Assembly (NCBI RefSeq): GCF_016653295.1
Contig: NZ_NHSF01000012.1
Location: 1 to 48,649, forward strand
Length of the DNA: 48,649 bases
Direction: 5' to 3'
Origin: Halochromatium salexigens
Lineage (GTDB): Bacteria; Pseudomonadota; Gammaproteobacteria; Chromatiales; Chromatiaceae
The notes below the pieces were generated by a model, which saw only the letters and a program-made list of their open reading frames with translations, made no database searches and had not been told where the DNA came from. Shown piece after piece: positions 1 to 9,277 of this stretch (the stretch's first letter is position 1; each line of letters begins with the position of its first letter). The position numbers were made by a program, and so were the translations under genes.

Positions 1-75
1 CGCATCAAGCAGCGCTTTGAAGCGCGGCTCTTCCTCGTGCGCGACCGGGCGCAGGGTGATGTCGTGCACGTTCAC
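1..75 (-). CDS. DUF4338 (DruA-like) protein, N-terminal fragment
   Basis: The first 25 codons of a leftward gene are visible; the rest lies outside the window. Reading starts at GTG (73-75) with a GAGG ribosome binding site about 8 bases upstream. The peptide begins MNVHDITLRPV and continues with an EEPRFKALLDA segment. This resembles the start of DUF4338 proteins, which occur as stand-alone, often transposon-associated genes and as DruA of the Druantia defence system. The call rests on this short motif plus the good ribosome binding site. Nothing in the window distinguishes a mobile-element role from a defence role. Confidence 0.5.
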   Translation of the reverse strand, partial: MNVHDITLRPVAHEEEPRFKALLDA

Positions 76-174
76 GCCGCTACCTCGCCAACCAACAGTG
101 GCGGGCAGTTTGGACCAGACGAAGGGAATTGTCCAGAATCGAGGGTAAATCCCTCAACTGCTGGTCAGTCAGAG

Positions 175-1338
175 TCAGAACGGTTTCGCCCTGCAGCCGT
201 CCGGTGGGCCAGTTGTCGCCGCGCAGAACCGGCGCAGCCGCTCGGCGCTCTCGCTGACCACTTCACCGGAGGGCAGCGCCGCGCTCGGGTCCAGCAGCCA
301 GGTGGCAATGTCCGCGCGTACCCGCGCGCCCTGCAAATCACGCGGTAGCATGTGCCAGCCCTCGGCGTAGAGCAGGAGCCGGAGCGCTGCCGCATCGAGT
401 GGAACCGCGTCGATAAAGCGGCAGAAGGCACGCGCTGGGATGATGCTGTCGCGCTCCCCGTAGAGGATCAGCGTCGGCGGCTGTCCGTCAGGGTGCCGGC
501 GTGAGTCGGGCCAAGTGACGGCCTGATCCATCACATTCGTCACCCCCCAGAGCGCCTCGATCCGTGTCGCCTTGATCACCAGCGGGTCTCGACCCATCGC
601 GATCAGCATCGGCTTATTGTCGGAGGGGGCGATCTGGATGCCATCGCCAGTGAGCTTGAGCCCGGGCAAGGTTCGGGCCGCGAGCGCGAGCGCGGCGCGC
701 TGGTACCAAGGCATGCTATCGCGTGACCAGACCGCAGGTGCGATCAAGACCAGCCCGTCGACGTCCAAGGGCGCTGTGGCATCGGCGCTGAGCGCGACCG
801 CCGCCCCCATGCTTTCGCCGATGAGGATCAACCGCGCTTGCGGATGGCGTGCTCGTAGCAACCCGATCAAGGTGCGTAGATCCGCTGTGAGCCGATCACT
901 GCCATGCCAGCGTCCGGCCTGACGCGTGCGACCGAAGCCGCGCTGGTCGAAGGCGTAGGTCGTGATCCCGAGTGTGGCGAGATGCTCGCCGAGCGGTCGA
1001 AAGGCCTGGCTGTAGTCGTTGAAGCCATGCAGACCGAGCACGACGATCCGAGGCCGATCAGTGCGGCCCCAGCGTTGAAAGGGCAACCGATAACCGTCGG
1101 CCATGCGTGCTTCAGCCGGCATCAGCCGTGGCTTGAGTGGCAGTGCGTTGGCGGTTCTAGACGAGTTCGAGGCGGACGTCATGGGCGCTAGCGTGTCCAT
1201 ACAGGCGCTGAGTAGGATGCTCGGCAAGAGCGCGCCGATGACGCCCAGCCAGGCACCCAGCCAGGTGCCCAGCCAGGAGGCCTTGCCGCTGCCGCTCTGG
1301 CCGAGACCTAAGCCAGTCCGGCGGTTTCGGCGCTTCAA
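175..1338 (-). CDS. Alpha/beta hydrolase lipoprotein (lysophospholipase / monoacylglycerol lipase-like)
   Basis: 387-residue serine hydrolase, probably acting on lysophospholipids or monoacylglycerols at the inner or outer membrane. A hydrophobic N-terminus runs to a lipobox ending LLSAC near residue 46, so it should be lipidated. The HGFNDYS oxyanion-hole region, nucleophile motif GESMG and late acid and histidine positions (GERDS, GWHML) give the full catalytic triad. It starts at TTG, overlapping the stop of the upstream kinase gene in a TTGA junction, so it is the third gene of a translationally coupled operon with the antiporter and kinase. The substrate is inferred from family only. Confidence 0.85.
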   Translation of the reverse strand: MKRRNRRTGLGLGQSGSGKASWLGTWLGAWLGVIGALLPSILLSACMDTLAPMTSASNSSRTANALPLKPRLMPAEARMADGYRLPFQRWGRTDRPRIVVLGLHGFNDYSQAFRPLGEHLATLGITTYAFDQRGFGRTRQAGRWHGSDRLTADLRTLIGLLRARHPQARLILIGESMGAAVALSADATAPLDVDGLVLIAPAVWSRDSMPWYQRAALALAARTLPGLKLTGDGIQIAPSDNKPMLIAMGRDPLVIKATRIEALWGVTNVMDQAVTWPDSRRHPDGQPPTLILYGERDSIIPARAFCRFIDAVPLDAAALRLLLYAEGWHMLPRDLQGARVRADIATWLLDPSAALPSGEVVSESAERLRRFCAATTGPPDGCRAKPF

Positions 1339-2345
1339 AACAGCCCCAGCGGCCCTTCCTGCATGGCCGCGATCTGCTCGCGCATGATCAGGATCTGTTC
1401 CTCCCAGAAACGCGGCGAGTCGAACCAGGGAAAGGCACTCGGGAAGGCCGGATCATCCCAGCGTTGCGCGAGCCAGGCCGCGTGATGGATCAGCCGCAGC
1501 GTACGCAGGGCCTCGATCAGATGCAGCTCGCGCGGATCGAAGTCGGCAAAGTCCCGATACCCCTCGAGCACGGCATCGAGCTGCAGCGTCATCGCCTGGC
1601 GATCGCCAGAGAGCAGCATCCAGAGATCCTGAACCGCCGGCCCGGTGCGGGCGTCATCGAAATCGACGAAGTGGGGGCCGGCCTCGGTCCAGAGCAGATT
1701 GCCGCGATGACAATCACCATGCAGGCGCAGCAGACGCAGTGTGCCGGCGCGTTCGTAGCAAGCTGCGATCGCGGTCAGCGCATGCTCGATGACGCTGCGG
1801 TAGGCGGTCTCAAGCGCGCTCGGAATCCACCCCTGCGCGAGCAAGAAGCGAACCGGCTTTTCGCCGAAATGCTGGAGGTCCAGGGTTGGTCGATGGTGAA
1901 ACGCCTGGCTGGCGCCGAGCGCATGGAGACGACCGATGAAGCGACCGATCCGGGTCAGGATGTCCAGATCCTCGAGTTCCGGATCGCGCCCACCGCAGCG
2001 CGGGGTCAGCGAGAAGCGATAGTCGGCATGCCGGTGCAGGCTCTGGCCCTCGATCAGCAGGGGCGCGACCGCCGGGATCTCGCGCTCGGCCAAGGCCAGC
2101 ACGAATGCATGTTCCTCGGCGATGGCCGCATCCGACCAGCGCCCAGGCCGGTAGAATTTGGCGATCAGCGGACCAGCATCATCGATGCCGACCTGATAGA
2201 CGCGATTCTCATAGCTGTTCAGGGCCAGCAGCCGGCCATCGACCGAGAACCCGAGCGATTCCACCGCATCCAGCACCCGATCGGGCGTCAGATCGGCATA
2301 GGGACGGCGTGGGTCGGCGCCAGGGGCGGGGATGCCGGGGTTCAA
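1335..2345 (-). CDS. srkA: Stress response kinase A (YihE/RdoA family Ser/Thr kinase)
   Basis: 336 residues, close to the usual SrkA length. SrkA is a small aminoglycoside-phosphotransferase-fold protein kinase that counters stress-induced cell death in E. coli. The N-terminal LNSYENRVYQVG block, the catalytic loop LHGDCHRGNLLW and the following FVDFDDARTGP metal-binding motif are all present, so the enzyme should be active. The TTG start is shared with the stop codon of the upstream antiporter gene (TTGA), and its own stop overlaps the hydrolase start. This indicates coupled translation of the three genes. The N-terminus aligns with known SrkA, which supports the unusual start codon. Confidence 0.9.
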   Translation of the reverse strand: MNPGIPAPGADPRRPYADLTPDRVLDAVESLGFSVDGRLLALNSYENRVYQVGIDDAGPLIAKFYRPGRWSDAAIAEEHAFVLALAEREIPAVAPLLIEGQSLHRHADYRFSLTPRCGGRDPELEDLDILTRIGRFIGRLHALGASQAFHHRPTLDLQHFGEKPVRFLLAQGWIPSALETAYRSVIEHALTAIAACYERAGTLRLLRLHGDCHRGNLLWTEAGPHFVDFDDARTGPAVQDLWMLLSGDRQAMTLQLDAVLEGYRDFADFDPRELHLIEALRTLRLIHHAAWLAQRWDDPAFPSAFPWFDSPRFWEEQILIMREQIAAMQEGPLGLF

Positions 2346-3640
2346 AGCTCGCTGCCGGGTTGAGTGGCGCTGAGGGGCCAGTCAGTGTCGTCCATCTCTT
2401 GCGCGGCACGGGCACCAACCCGGCGCACCACCATCCCAAGCGTCAGCCCTTGTACCAAGATCGAGAACACCACGACGATGTAGGTGACGGTCAACAAGAC
2501 ATCGCGGATCTCGGACTCAGGCAACGAGAGCACCAGCGCCACCGAGATACCTCCGCGTAAGGCGCCCCAGGTCAGGATGCTGATCGCACCGGGGGCGAAG
2601 CTGCGAAAACGCCGCATCCAGGCCACCGGCACGCCAGCGCTGAAGGCGCGTGCCGCCAACACCAGCGGGATGGCCAGCAGCCCGGCGATCAGGGTCGAGC
2701 CGGTGACGCTGATCACCAGCACCTCGAGGCCGAGCAGCACGAACAGCACCGCATTGAGGACCTCGTCGACCAACTCCCAGAAGTTGTCCAGATGGCCCTT
2801 GGTCTGGTCCGATATCAGGTGAGCGCGCACCTGGTTGCCGATCAACAGTCCGGCAACGACGACGGTGATGGGCGCCGAGAGATGCCAGTGCTCGGCCAGC
2901 GCATAGGCGCCACTGGCCACGGCCAGGGTGATCAAGACCTCGACCTGATAGTGGTCTATCTTGCGCAGCATCAGATAGGCAAGACCACCGCTGGCGAGGC
3001 CGAACAGCAGCCCGCCGACGGCCTCCTTCAAGAACAGCACGAGGGCGCCGCCGAAGGTGACCTGCGCGCCGCCGATGGCGATCTCGAGCAGCACCATGAA
3101 GAGCACCACGGCGACGCCATCATTGAACAGCGACTCGCCCGTGATCTTGAGTTCCAGGCTCCTGGGGGCACCGGCGCTTTTGAGGATGCCGAGCACCGCG
3201 ATCGGGTCGGTCGGCGAGATCAGCGCGCCGAACAGCAGACAATAGATCAGCGGAATGTCCAGTCCGAGTACCGCGAACAGCAGCCAGGCGACGCCACCCA
3301 CGATGAGCGTCGAGAGGATGACGCTGAGGCTGGCGAGCACCGCGATCACCCATTTCTGCTCGGCGAGTTCCTTCAGGTTCACATGCAGCGCACCCGCGAA
3401 CAGCAGGAAACTGAGCATGCCGTGCAACACCGTGGCGTCGAAATCGATGCTGTCGACCATCAGGCGGATGTCGTGCTCGAGTGCTTCGGTGCCCGGAATC
3501 GGCAACAGCAAGAACAGCGACATCAGCAGCGCGATCAGCATCAGCCCGATCGCGGTTGGCAGCTTCAAGAAGCGGTGGTTGAACCAAGCGAAGAGCGCCG
3601 ACAGCGTGAGCAGAACCGCGATGATGTTGAACAGTTGCAT
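2342..3640 (-). CDS. CPA1-family Na+/H+ antiporter (NhaP type)
   Basis: 432-residue inner-membrane antiporter exchanging protons for Na+ (or K+). It is almost entirely hydrophobic with about 12 membrane segments. Diagnostic family motifs are ISPTDPIAVLG and the paired Asn-Asp in SLFNDGVAVVLF, the ion-binding site of CPA1 exchangers. There is a short hydrophilic C-terminal tail with no regulatory domain. It is the first gene of the leftward operon antiporter-srkA-hydrolase, whose members overlap by 4 bp each. Ion specificity cannot be read from sequence. Confidence 0.92.
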   Translation of the reverse strand: MQLFNIIAVLLTLSALFAWFNHRFLKLPTAIGLMLIALLMSLFLLLPIPGTEALEHDIRLMVDSIDFDATVLHGMLSFLLFAGALHVNLKELAEQKWVIAVLASLSVILSTLIVGGVAWLLFAVLGLDIPLIYCLLFGALISPTDPIAVLGILKSAGAPRSLELKITGESLFNDGVAVVLFMVLLEIAIGGAQVTFGGALVLFLKEAVGGLLFGLASGGLAYLMLRKIDHYQVEVLITLAVASGAYALAEHWHLSAPITVVVAGLLIGNQVRAHLISDQTKGHLDNFWELVDEVLNAVLFVLLGLEVLVISVTGSTLIAGLLAIPLVLAARAFSAGVPVAWMRRFRSFAPGAISILTWGALRGGISVALVLSLPESEIRDVLLTVTYIVVVFSILVQGLTLGMVVRRVGARAAQEMDDTDWPLSATQPGSEL

Positions 3641-3738
3641 GACGACGGCCTGTGTTCAGCGAGGAATCGGCCCATTATGCCCGTCTCGGCGCGAAAGCGT
3701 CTTGAGCAAGCGCGCACCAGGCCTGTCCAGGCAGCGTC

Positions 3739-4695
3739 TCAGTGGCAGTCGATCAGTGCCTTCAAGACGCCCGGCTCGGCGGCGCGGCGCAGCGCGTGCA
3801 CCCCCTCGGCCAGCGGCAGGCGCGCATCGACCAATGGGGTCGGGTCCACATGCTGGCGTTCAAGCAGCCGCAACGCGGCAGGGAAGGGGCCGCAGCGCGA
3901 GCCAAACACGCGAATCTCATCGACCACCAACGACGACAGATCGACCGCGACCTCGCCGCGATAAGTGCTCTTCAGGCAGAGGGTGCCGCGTGGACGCAGC
4001 GCCTTGCGCGCCAGCGCGAAGCCACCGGGCGCGCCGCTGGCCTCGACCACGAGGTCGTAACCGCCAGTCGCGACCTCCGACTCCTGCAGGCAGCGCGTGG
4101 CGATGCCCTCCAGACGCTGGCGCTGATGGGCATGTCGTGCCACGACGTCCAGCTCGGCCCCGGTCAGGGCGAGCACGCGCGCGATCAGCTGCCCGAGCCG
4201 GCCTGCGCCCACCACGAGCACCCGCGCCGAGGGCGTGATATGGACCTGTTCCGGGATCTGCAGCGCGGCCGCCAGGGGTTCGGTGAAGACCGCAGCGCTA
4301 TCCGGCACCGTCTCCGGCACCCGATGCAGATTCCCGAGCGGCAGGCACAGGTATTCGGCAAAGGCACCATCGTGTCGTTTGATGCCGAGCACTGCGCGGT
4401 TCAGGCAATGACTCGGCCGACAGGCCCGACACTCGCTGCAGTGACCACAGCTCAGGTTGATGGCGCCGACGACGCGCTCGCCGACCCGCTCCGGTGCTTT
4501 TTCAGCAGCGGTGATCTCACCGACGAATTCATGGCCGAGCACGCCGCTGAAGGGATAATAACCATCCAGCAGGGCCAGATCGGTGGAGCAGACACCAGCG
4601 AGCCTGACGCGCACCAGCGCCTCGCCGGCAGCCGGGGAGGGTTCGGGCAGATCGGTGCGCAGTCGCACCTCGTGATCGAGCCAAATCGCCTTCAT
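3739..4695 (-). CDS. Zinc-type MDR alcohol dehydrogenase-like protein
   Basis: Medium-chain NAD(P)-dependent dehydrogenase of about 318 residues from the start at MKAIWLD. Features in order are a catalytic-zinc region (VCSTDLALLDGY, GHEFVGEI), the four-cysteine structural zinc loop CGHCSECRACRPSHC, and the Rossmann motif VVGAGRLGQL. An in-frame ATG 96 bases upstream (4791) would add a non-homologous leader, so the MKAIWLD start is preferred. No clear ribosome binding site precedes it. The family oxidises or reduces polyols or alcohols; the substrate is unknown. It is divergent from egtB across about 220 bp. Confidence 0.85.
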   Translation of the reverse strand: MKAIWLDHEVRLRTDLPEPSPAAGEALVRVRLAGVCSTDLALLDGYYPFSGVLGHEFVGEITAAEKAPERVGERVVGAINLSCGHCSECRACRPSHCLNRAVLGIKRHDGAFAEYLCLPLGNLHRVPETVPDSAAVFTEPLAAALQIPEQVHITPSARVLVVGAGRLGQLIARVLALTGAELDVVARHAHQRQRLEGIATRCLQESEVATGGYDLVVEASGAPGGFALARKALRPRGTLCLKSTYRGEVAVDLSSLVVDEIRVFGSRCGPFPAALRLLERQHVDPTPLVDARLPLAEGVHALRRAAEPGVLKALIDCH

Positions 4696-4916
4696 AAGGA
4701 GGCGAGGACGCGAGCCGACATCGAAACAGGACCTCGGGTTATCCTTGTTCCTAGCATGGAAAAGGGCCGCGACTGGAAATTCGACACGCATACCGCCAAT
4801 TCAGCGACTGCACGAGACAGGGTCTCACCAAGATCGCGATCCTCACCGCCAGCACTTGATGCCATCGATCACCTTGCACTCTCTCAACCCTTCAGACCGG
4901 ACACCAGGAGAGCCTG

Positions 4917-6221
4917 ATGCCCCCAATGGACGAATCCAACCTTTCCGCCGCCTATGGCCGTGTGCGCGCCTTCACCGAACAGCTCTGCGAGCCCCTTGAG
5001 ATCGAGGATTACATGCTCCAGACCGCCGTCGAGGCGAGTCCGCCGAAGTGGCATCTCGCGCACGTCTCCTGGTTCTTCGAAACCTTCCTGCTCAAACCCT
5101 TCCTCGCAGGCTATCAGGAATTCCATCCCCACTTCGACCACTTGTTCAATTCCTACTATGAGCAGACCGAGGCCGGCTTCTGGCCGCGCCCGCAACGCGG
5201 GTTGCTCTCGCGCCCGACCGTGGCCGAGGTCTATGCCTACCGCCGCCATGTCGATGATGCCATGGCGCGCTTGCTCGGCGAATGCCCGGCTGAGCACCAG
5301 GCAACCGTGCAGACGCGACTCGAGATCGGCCTCAACCACGAGCAGCAGCACCAGGAGCTGCTGATCACCGATATCAAGTACAACCTGGCCTACAATCCGC
5401 TGCGTCCGGCCTATCGCGCGGATCTGGCGGTCGCACCGGCGCAAGACCCGGTGCCGCTGACCTTCACGACCTTCGAGGGTGGTGTCCACAGCTTCGGTGC
5501 CCCAGAGCCGACTCGGCACGAGCACGGGGACCAAGACCAGAGCGCCGCTCGGGGCTTCGCCTACGACAACGAATTCCCGCGCCACCAGCGGCTGCTCGAG
5601 CCGTTCCGACTCGCCGATCGCCTGGTCACCAACGCCGAGTATCAGGCCTTCATCGACGATGGCGGTTATCGCCACCCAGGGCTCTGGCTCTCCGACGGCT
5701 GGGCGCGGATCAACAGCGAGGGCTGGCAGGCACCGCTGTACTGGGAGAAGCTCGATGGCGTTTGGCACGAGACCACGCTTGGCGGTCGCCGCCCGCTGAA
5801 CCCGGCCGAGCCGGTCTGCCACCTCAGCTACTTCGAGGCCGAGGCCTATGCGCGCTGGGCTGGGCGCCGGCTGCCGACCGAGTTCGAATGGGAACATGCC
5901 GCCGCTGGGCGTCCGGTCGACGGCCATTTCGTCGATGACGGTCGCTTGCATCCCACCCCGGCCGGCGCGGGCTCGCTGCAACAGTTGTTCGGCGATTGCT
6001 GGGAATGGACCGCCTCGGCCTATCTGCCCTATCCACGCTATCGCGCCGTGGAGGGCGCGCTCGGCGAGTACAACGGCAAATTCATGAGCGGACAGATGGT
6101 GCTGCGCGGCGGCTCCTGCGCCACCTCGCGCAACCATGCGCGCGCCACCTATCGCAATTTCTTCTATCCCCACGAGCGCTGGCAGTTCAACGGCATCCGG
6201 CTGGCGGAGGACTTGGCATGA
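4917..6221 (+). CDS. egtB: Ergothioneine biosynthesis sulfoxide synthase EgtB
   Basis: 434-residue non-haem iron enzyme joining trimethylhistidine (hercynine) with a thiol donor and O2 to form the sulfoxide intermediate of ergothioneine. An N-terminal DinB-like domain (about 1-150) carries the iron-binding histidines in KWHLAHVSWFFE and NHEQQHQELL. A C-terminal formylglycine-generating-enzyme fold (about 190-434) ends in the typical GGSCATSRNHARATYRNFFY block. AGGAGAG lies just before the ATG at 4917; a second ATG follows at 4926. The stop overlaps the egtD start in ATGA. Whether cysteine or gamma-glutamylcysteine is the donor is not decided by what I can see. Confidence 0.95.
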   Translation: MPPMDESNLSAAYGRVRAFTEQLCEPLEIEDYMLQTAVEASPPKWHLAHVSWFFETFLLKPFLAGYQEFHPHFDHLFNSYYEQTEAGFWPRPQRGLLSRPTVAEVYAYRRHVDDAMARLLGECPAEHQATVQTRLEIGLNHEQQHQELLITDIKYNLAYNPLRPAYRADLAVAPAQDPVPLTFTTFEGGVHSFGAPEPTRHEHGDQDQSAARGFAYDNEFPRHQRLLEPFRLADRLVTNAEYQAFIDDGGYRHPGLWLSDGWARINSEGWQAPLYWEKLDGVWHETTLGGRRPLNPAEPVCHLSYFEAEAYARWAGRRLPTEFEWEHAAAGRPVDGHFVDDGRLHPTPAGAGSLQQLFGDCWEWTASAYLPYPRYRAVEGALGEYNGKFMSGQMVLRGGSCATSRNHARATYRNFFYPHERWQFNGIRLAEDLA

Positions 6222-7213
6222 TCTCCTCGACCGACCCGACCACGGCCAACCCGATCTTCTTCCACGATTATCATCCCGCGCCCGCCGACTTGCGCGCCGA
6301 GGTCCTGGCGGGCCTGGCCAAGCCGCGCAAGCAGCTCTCGCCAAAGCTGTTCTACGACGCCGAGGGCTCCAAGCTGTTCGATGCCATCTGCGAATTGCCC
6401 GAGTACTATCCGACCCGCACCGAGATCGCCATCCTGCGCGAACACGGCGCCGAGATGGCCCAGCGCCTCGGTCGCGAGGCGCTCTTGGTCGAGCTTGGCA
6501 GCGGCAGCAGCCTGAAGATCCGCGTCCTGCTCGAGGCGTTGCAACCGGCGGTCTATATGCCGGTCGACATCTCCCGTGAGCATCTCCAGCAGTCGGCCCA
6601 GGCGCTCGCGGCCACCTTCCCGAAGCTCGAGGTGCATGCGGTCTGCGCCGATTATTCGGCGCCCTTCGACCTGCCGGTCGACGACCATGAGCACCCCCGC
6701 GCGGCCTTCTTCCCCGGCTCGTCGATCGGCAATTTCGAGCCCGATGAGTCCGAGCAATTGCTGCGCCGCGTCGGCGCCATCCTCGGTGCCGAGGGGCGGC
6801 TGCTGATCGGCATCGATCTGATCAAGGATCGCGCGCGCCTCGAGCGCGCCTACAACGATGCCGCCGGGGTCACCGCCGCCTTCAACATGAATCTACTCAG
6901 CCGCATCAACCGCGAACTCGAGGGTGGCTTCGATCCTCGTCACTTCCGCCACGAAGCCTTATTCAACGCCGCCCAGAGCCGCGTGGAGATGCACCTGCTC
7001 AGTACCTGTGATCAGCAAGTCGAGGTCGCCGGCGAGACCTTCGCCTTCCGCGAGGGCGAGACCATCCACACCGAGTGTTCGCACAAATACAGCGTCGAAG
7101 GCTTCCATGCACTGGCCGCCCGCGCCGGCTTCGAGCCCGAGCAGGTCTGGACCGATCCCGAGCAGTTGTTCAGCGTGCACTGCCTGATCTATCGGCCCTC
7201 GGCCATGCGCTAA
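6218..7213 (+). CDS. egtD: L-histidine N-alpha-methyltransferase EgtD
   Basis: 331-residue SAM-dependent enzyme that trimethylates histidine to hercynine, the first step of ergothioneine synthesis. It opens with the family's PKQLSPKLFYDAEGSKLFD-type block and ELPEYYPTRTE, followed by the SAM-binding LVELGSGSSLK motif and the late EGETIHTECSHKYS segment. The start ATG at 6218 overlaps the egtB stop by four bases; a longer in-frame reading back to 5996 lies inside egtB and is ignored. egtB-egtD is the minimal proteobacterial ergothioneine operon; no egtA or egtE is next to it. Confidence 0.95.
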   Translation: MISSTDPTTANPIFFHDYHPAPADLRAEVLAGLAKPRKQLSPKLFYDAEGSKLFDAICELPEYYPTRTEIAILREHGAEMAQRLGREALLVELGSGSSLKIRVLLEALQPAVYMPVDISREHLQQSAQALAATFPKLEVHAVCADYSAPFDLPVDDHEHPRAAFFPGSSIGNFEPDESEQLLRRVGAILGAEGRLLIGIDLIKDRARLERAYNDAAGVTAAFNMNLLSRINRELEGGFDPRHFRHEALFNAAQSRVEMHLLSTCDQQVEVAGETFAFREGETIHTECSHKYSVEGFHALAARAGFEPEQVWTDPEQLFSVHCLIYRPSAMR

Positions 7214-7216
7214 GCC

Positions 7217-8683
7217 ATGAAGTATCAGGATCTACGCGACTTCATCGATCAGCTCGAGCAGCGGGGCGAACTCAAGCGCATCGGCATCGAGGTCGACCCG
7301 CATCTGGAAATCACCGAGATCTGCGACCGCACCCTGCGCGCCGGCGGCCCGGCGCTGCTGTTCGAGCGCCCCAAGGGGTCCCAGGTGCCGCTGCTCGGCA
7401 ACCTGTTCGGCACCCCGCAGCGGGTCGCGCTCGGCATGGGCGAGGAGTCGGTCGCGGCCCTGCGCGAGGTCGGCAAGTTGCTCGCGTTTCTCAAGGAACC
7501 GGAGCCGCCGAAGGGGATGAAGGAGGCTTGGCACAGCCTGCCGATCTTCAAGAAAGTGCTCGACATGGCGCCCAAGGTGCGGCGCCACCCGCCTTGTCAG
7601 GAGCAGGTCTTCGAGGGCGAGCAGGTCGATCTCTCGCGCTTCCCGATCCAGCACTGTTGGCCGGGCGATGCGGCGCCGCTGATCACCTGGGGGCTGGTGG
7701 TGACGCGGGGGCCGGAGAAGGCGCGTCAGAATCTCGGCATCTACCGCATGCAGGTGCTCGGGCGCAATCGGGTCATCATGCGCTGGCTGGCACATCGCGG
7801 CGGGGCGCTCGACTTCCGCGACTGGCAGCACGCGCATCCGGGCAAGCCGTTCCCGATCGCCGTCGCGCTCGGGGCCGATCCGGCGACCATCCTCGGCGCG
7901 GTCACGCCGGTGCCGGACAGCCTCTCCGAGTACGCCTTTGCCGGCCTGCTGCGCGGCAGTCGCACCGAACTCGCTGCCTGCCTCGGCTCCGAGCTGCAGG
8001 TGCCGGCCAGCGCCGAGATCGTCCTCGAGGGCCATCTGCATCCCGATGACATGGCGCCCGAGGGACCGTTCGGCGACCATACCGGCTACTACAACGAGGT
8101 CGATGACTTCCCGGTCTTCACCATCGATCGCCTCACCCAGCGCCAGCAGCCGATCTACCACAGCACCTACACCGGCCGGCCGCCGGATGAGCCGGCGATC
8201 CTCGGCGTGGCGTTGAACGAGGTCTTCGTGCCGATCCTGCAGAAGCAGTTCCCCGAGATCGCCGACTTCTACCTACCACCCGAGGGCTGCTCCTATCGGC
8301 TCGCGGTGGTGGCGATGAAGAAGCAATATCCAGGACATGCCAAGCGGGTGATGCTCGGCGTCTGGTCGTTCCTGCGCCAGTTCATGTACACCAAATTCGT
8401 CATCGTCGTCGACGACGATGTCTGCGCCCGCGACTGGAAGGATGTGATCTGGGCCATGACTACGCGCATGGACCCGGCGCGCGATACGGTGATGATCGAG
8501 AACACGCCGATCGACTATCTGGATTTCGCCTCGCCGGTCTCGGGGCTGGGCTCGAAGATCGGCTTCGATGCGACCAGCAAGTGGCCCGGCGAGACCTCGC
8601 GCGAATGGGGCCGGCCGATTGAGATGGACGCAGAGATCAAGGCGCGGGTCGACCAGCTCTGGCCGCAACTCGGAATCGATTGA
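7217..8683 (+). CDS. ubiD: 4-hydroxy-3-polyprenylbenzoate decarboxylase UbiD
   Basis: 488-residue prenylated-FMN-dependent decarboxylase of ubiquinone biosynthesis, the usual length for UbiD. Recognisable blocks are [20 protein letters not shown] at the N-terminus, the [12 protein letters not shown] active-site region and the C-terminal [10 protein letters not shown]. It begins three bases after the egtD stop, so it is probably co-transcribed with egtBD, although the pathways are unrelated. A strong hairpin follows the gene. The cofactor-supplying ubiX is not in the window. Confidence 0.95.
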   Translation: MKYQDLRDFIDQLEQRGELKRIGIEVDPHLEITEICDRTLRAGGPALLFERPKGSQVPLLGNLFGTPQRVALGMGEESVAALREVGKLLAFLKEPEPPKGMKEAWHSLPIFKKVLDMAPKVRRHPPCQEQVFEGEQVDLSRFPIQHCWPGDAAPLITWGLVVTRGPEKARQNLGIYRMQVLGRNRVIMRWLAHRGGALDFRDWQHAHPGKPFPIAVALGADPATILGAVTPVPDSLSEYAFAGLLRGSRTELAACLGSELQVPASAEIVLEGHLHPDDMAPEGPFGDHTGYYNEVDDFPVFTIDRLTQRQQPIYHSTYTGRPPDEPAILGVALNEVFVPILQKQFPEIADFYLPPEGCSYRLAVVAMKKQYPGHAKRVMLGVWSFLRQFMYTKFVIVVDDDVCARDWKDVIWAMTTRMDPARDTVMIENTPIDYLDFASPVSGLGSKIGFDATSKWPGETSREWGRPIEMDAEIKARVDQLWPQLGID

Positions 8684-8730
8684 GACGAAGGACGCCTCGG
8701 CGATCACCGTCCGTGCGGGCGGAGTTGCCT

Positions 8731-8763
8731 GCGCTGCCTGCCGATTGGCAACGCAGGCAGCGC
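8731..8763. terminator. Long perfect hairpin between convergent ubiD and RRM genes
   Basis: GCGCTGCCTGC (8731-8741) pairs perfectly with GCAGGCAGCGC (8753-8763) across an 11-base loop. It lies between the ends of two convergent genes and could end transcription from both sides. No T-tract follows on either strand, so intrinsic termination is not proven. Confidence 0.6.
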
Positions 8764-8787
8764 GGTTGGGTGGTCGCGGCTAGGCGC

Positions 8788-9054
8788 TCAGAAACTCCGT
8801 TGCGGTCTTTCGGTGCGGGGTCTAGCCTCGTTCACGGTCAATTTGCGACCGTCCTGCAGGGTGTCATTCAACGCTTGGATCGCATCCTCGGCTTCGGATT
8901 TGTTCGGCATGTCGACGAACCCAAAGCCTTTCGATTGTCCGGAGAACTTGTCCTTGATCACATCAGCGCTGGCGACCTCGCCGAACTCGCTGAACATCTC
9001 GCGCAAGCTATCGTCATTGACCGAATATTTCAGGTTACCTACGTAGATCCTCAT
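8788..9054 (-). CDS. Small RRM RNA-binding protein
   Basis: 88-residue single-domain RNA-recognition-motif protein. RNP2 (IYVGNL) and RNP1 (KGFGFVDM) are both intact, and the chain ends in a short basic tail (RPRTERPQRSF). Such Rbp proteins bind single-stranded RNA and are often cold- or stress-induced in cyanobacteria and gammaproteobacteria; the targets are unknown. About 220 bp upstream of the start lack another gene and could hold a long leader, but I see no clear element there. Confidence 0.93.
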   Translation of the reverse strand: MRIYVGNLKYSVNDDSLREMFSEFGEVASADVIKDKFSGQSKGFGFVDMPNKSEAEDAIQALNDTLQDGRKLTVNEARPRTERPQRSF

Positions 9055-9277
9055 CGCTCACTCTCGCAACGGTCGTGCATTGAGCACGCGCACACCATCG
9101 GTCGATCAACGCACAACTCGAACGATAGTGACACGGCAGCCAGTGCCGTATGCGGTTTGGAGTGCTGCCTGTGCCCGGCGCCCCCCTTAGCTGATCGCCA
9201 CCCTAGCGAATCGTGCTACTGAGTCTAGCGCATTGCTGTTACGCCTCGGGTCAGTGTCTCCGATGGTCTGATCGACG

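Noticed and set aside
4884-6344. Long leftward frame opposite egtB and the start of egtD
   Set aside because: It is antisense to two certain genes and has no domain; long antisense frames are common at this GC content.
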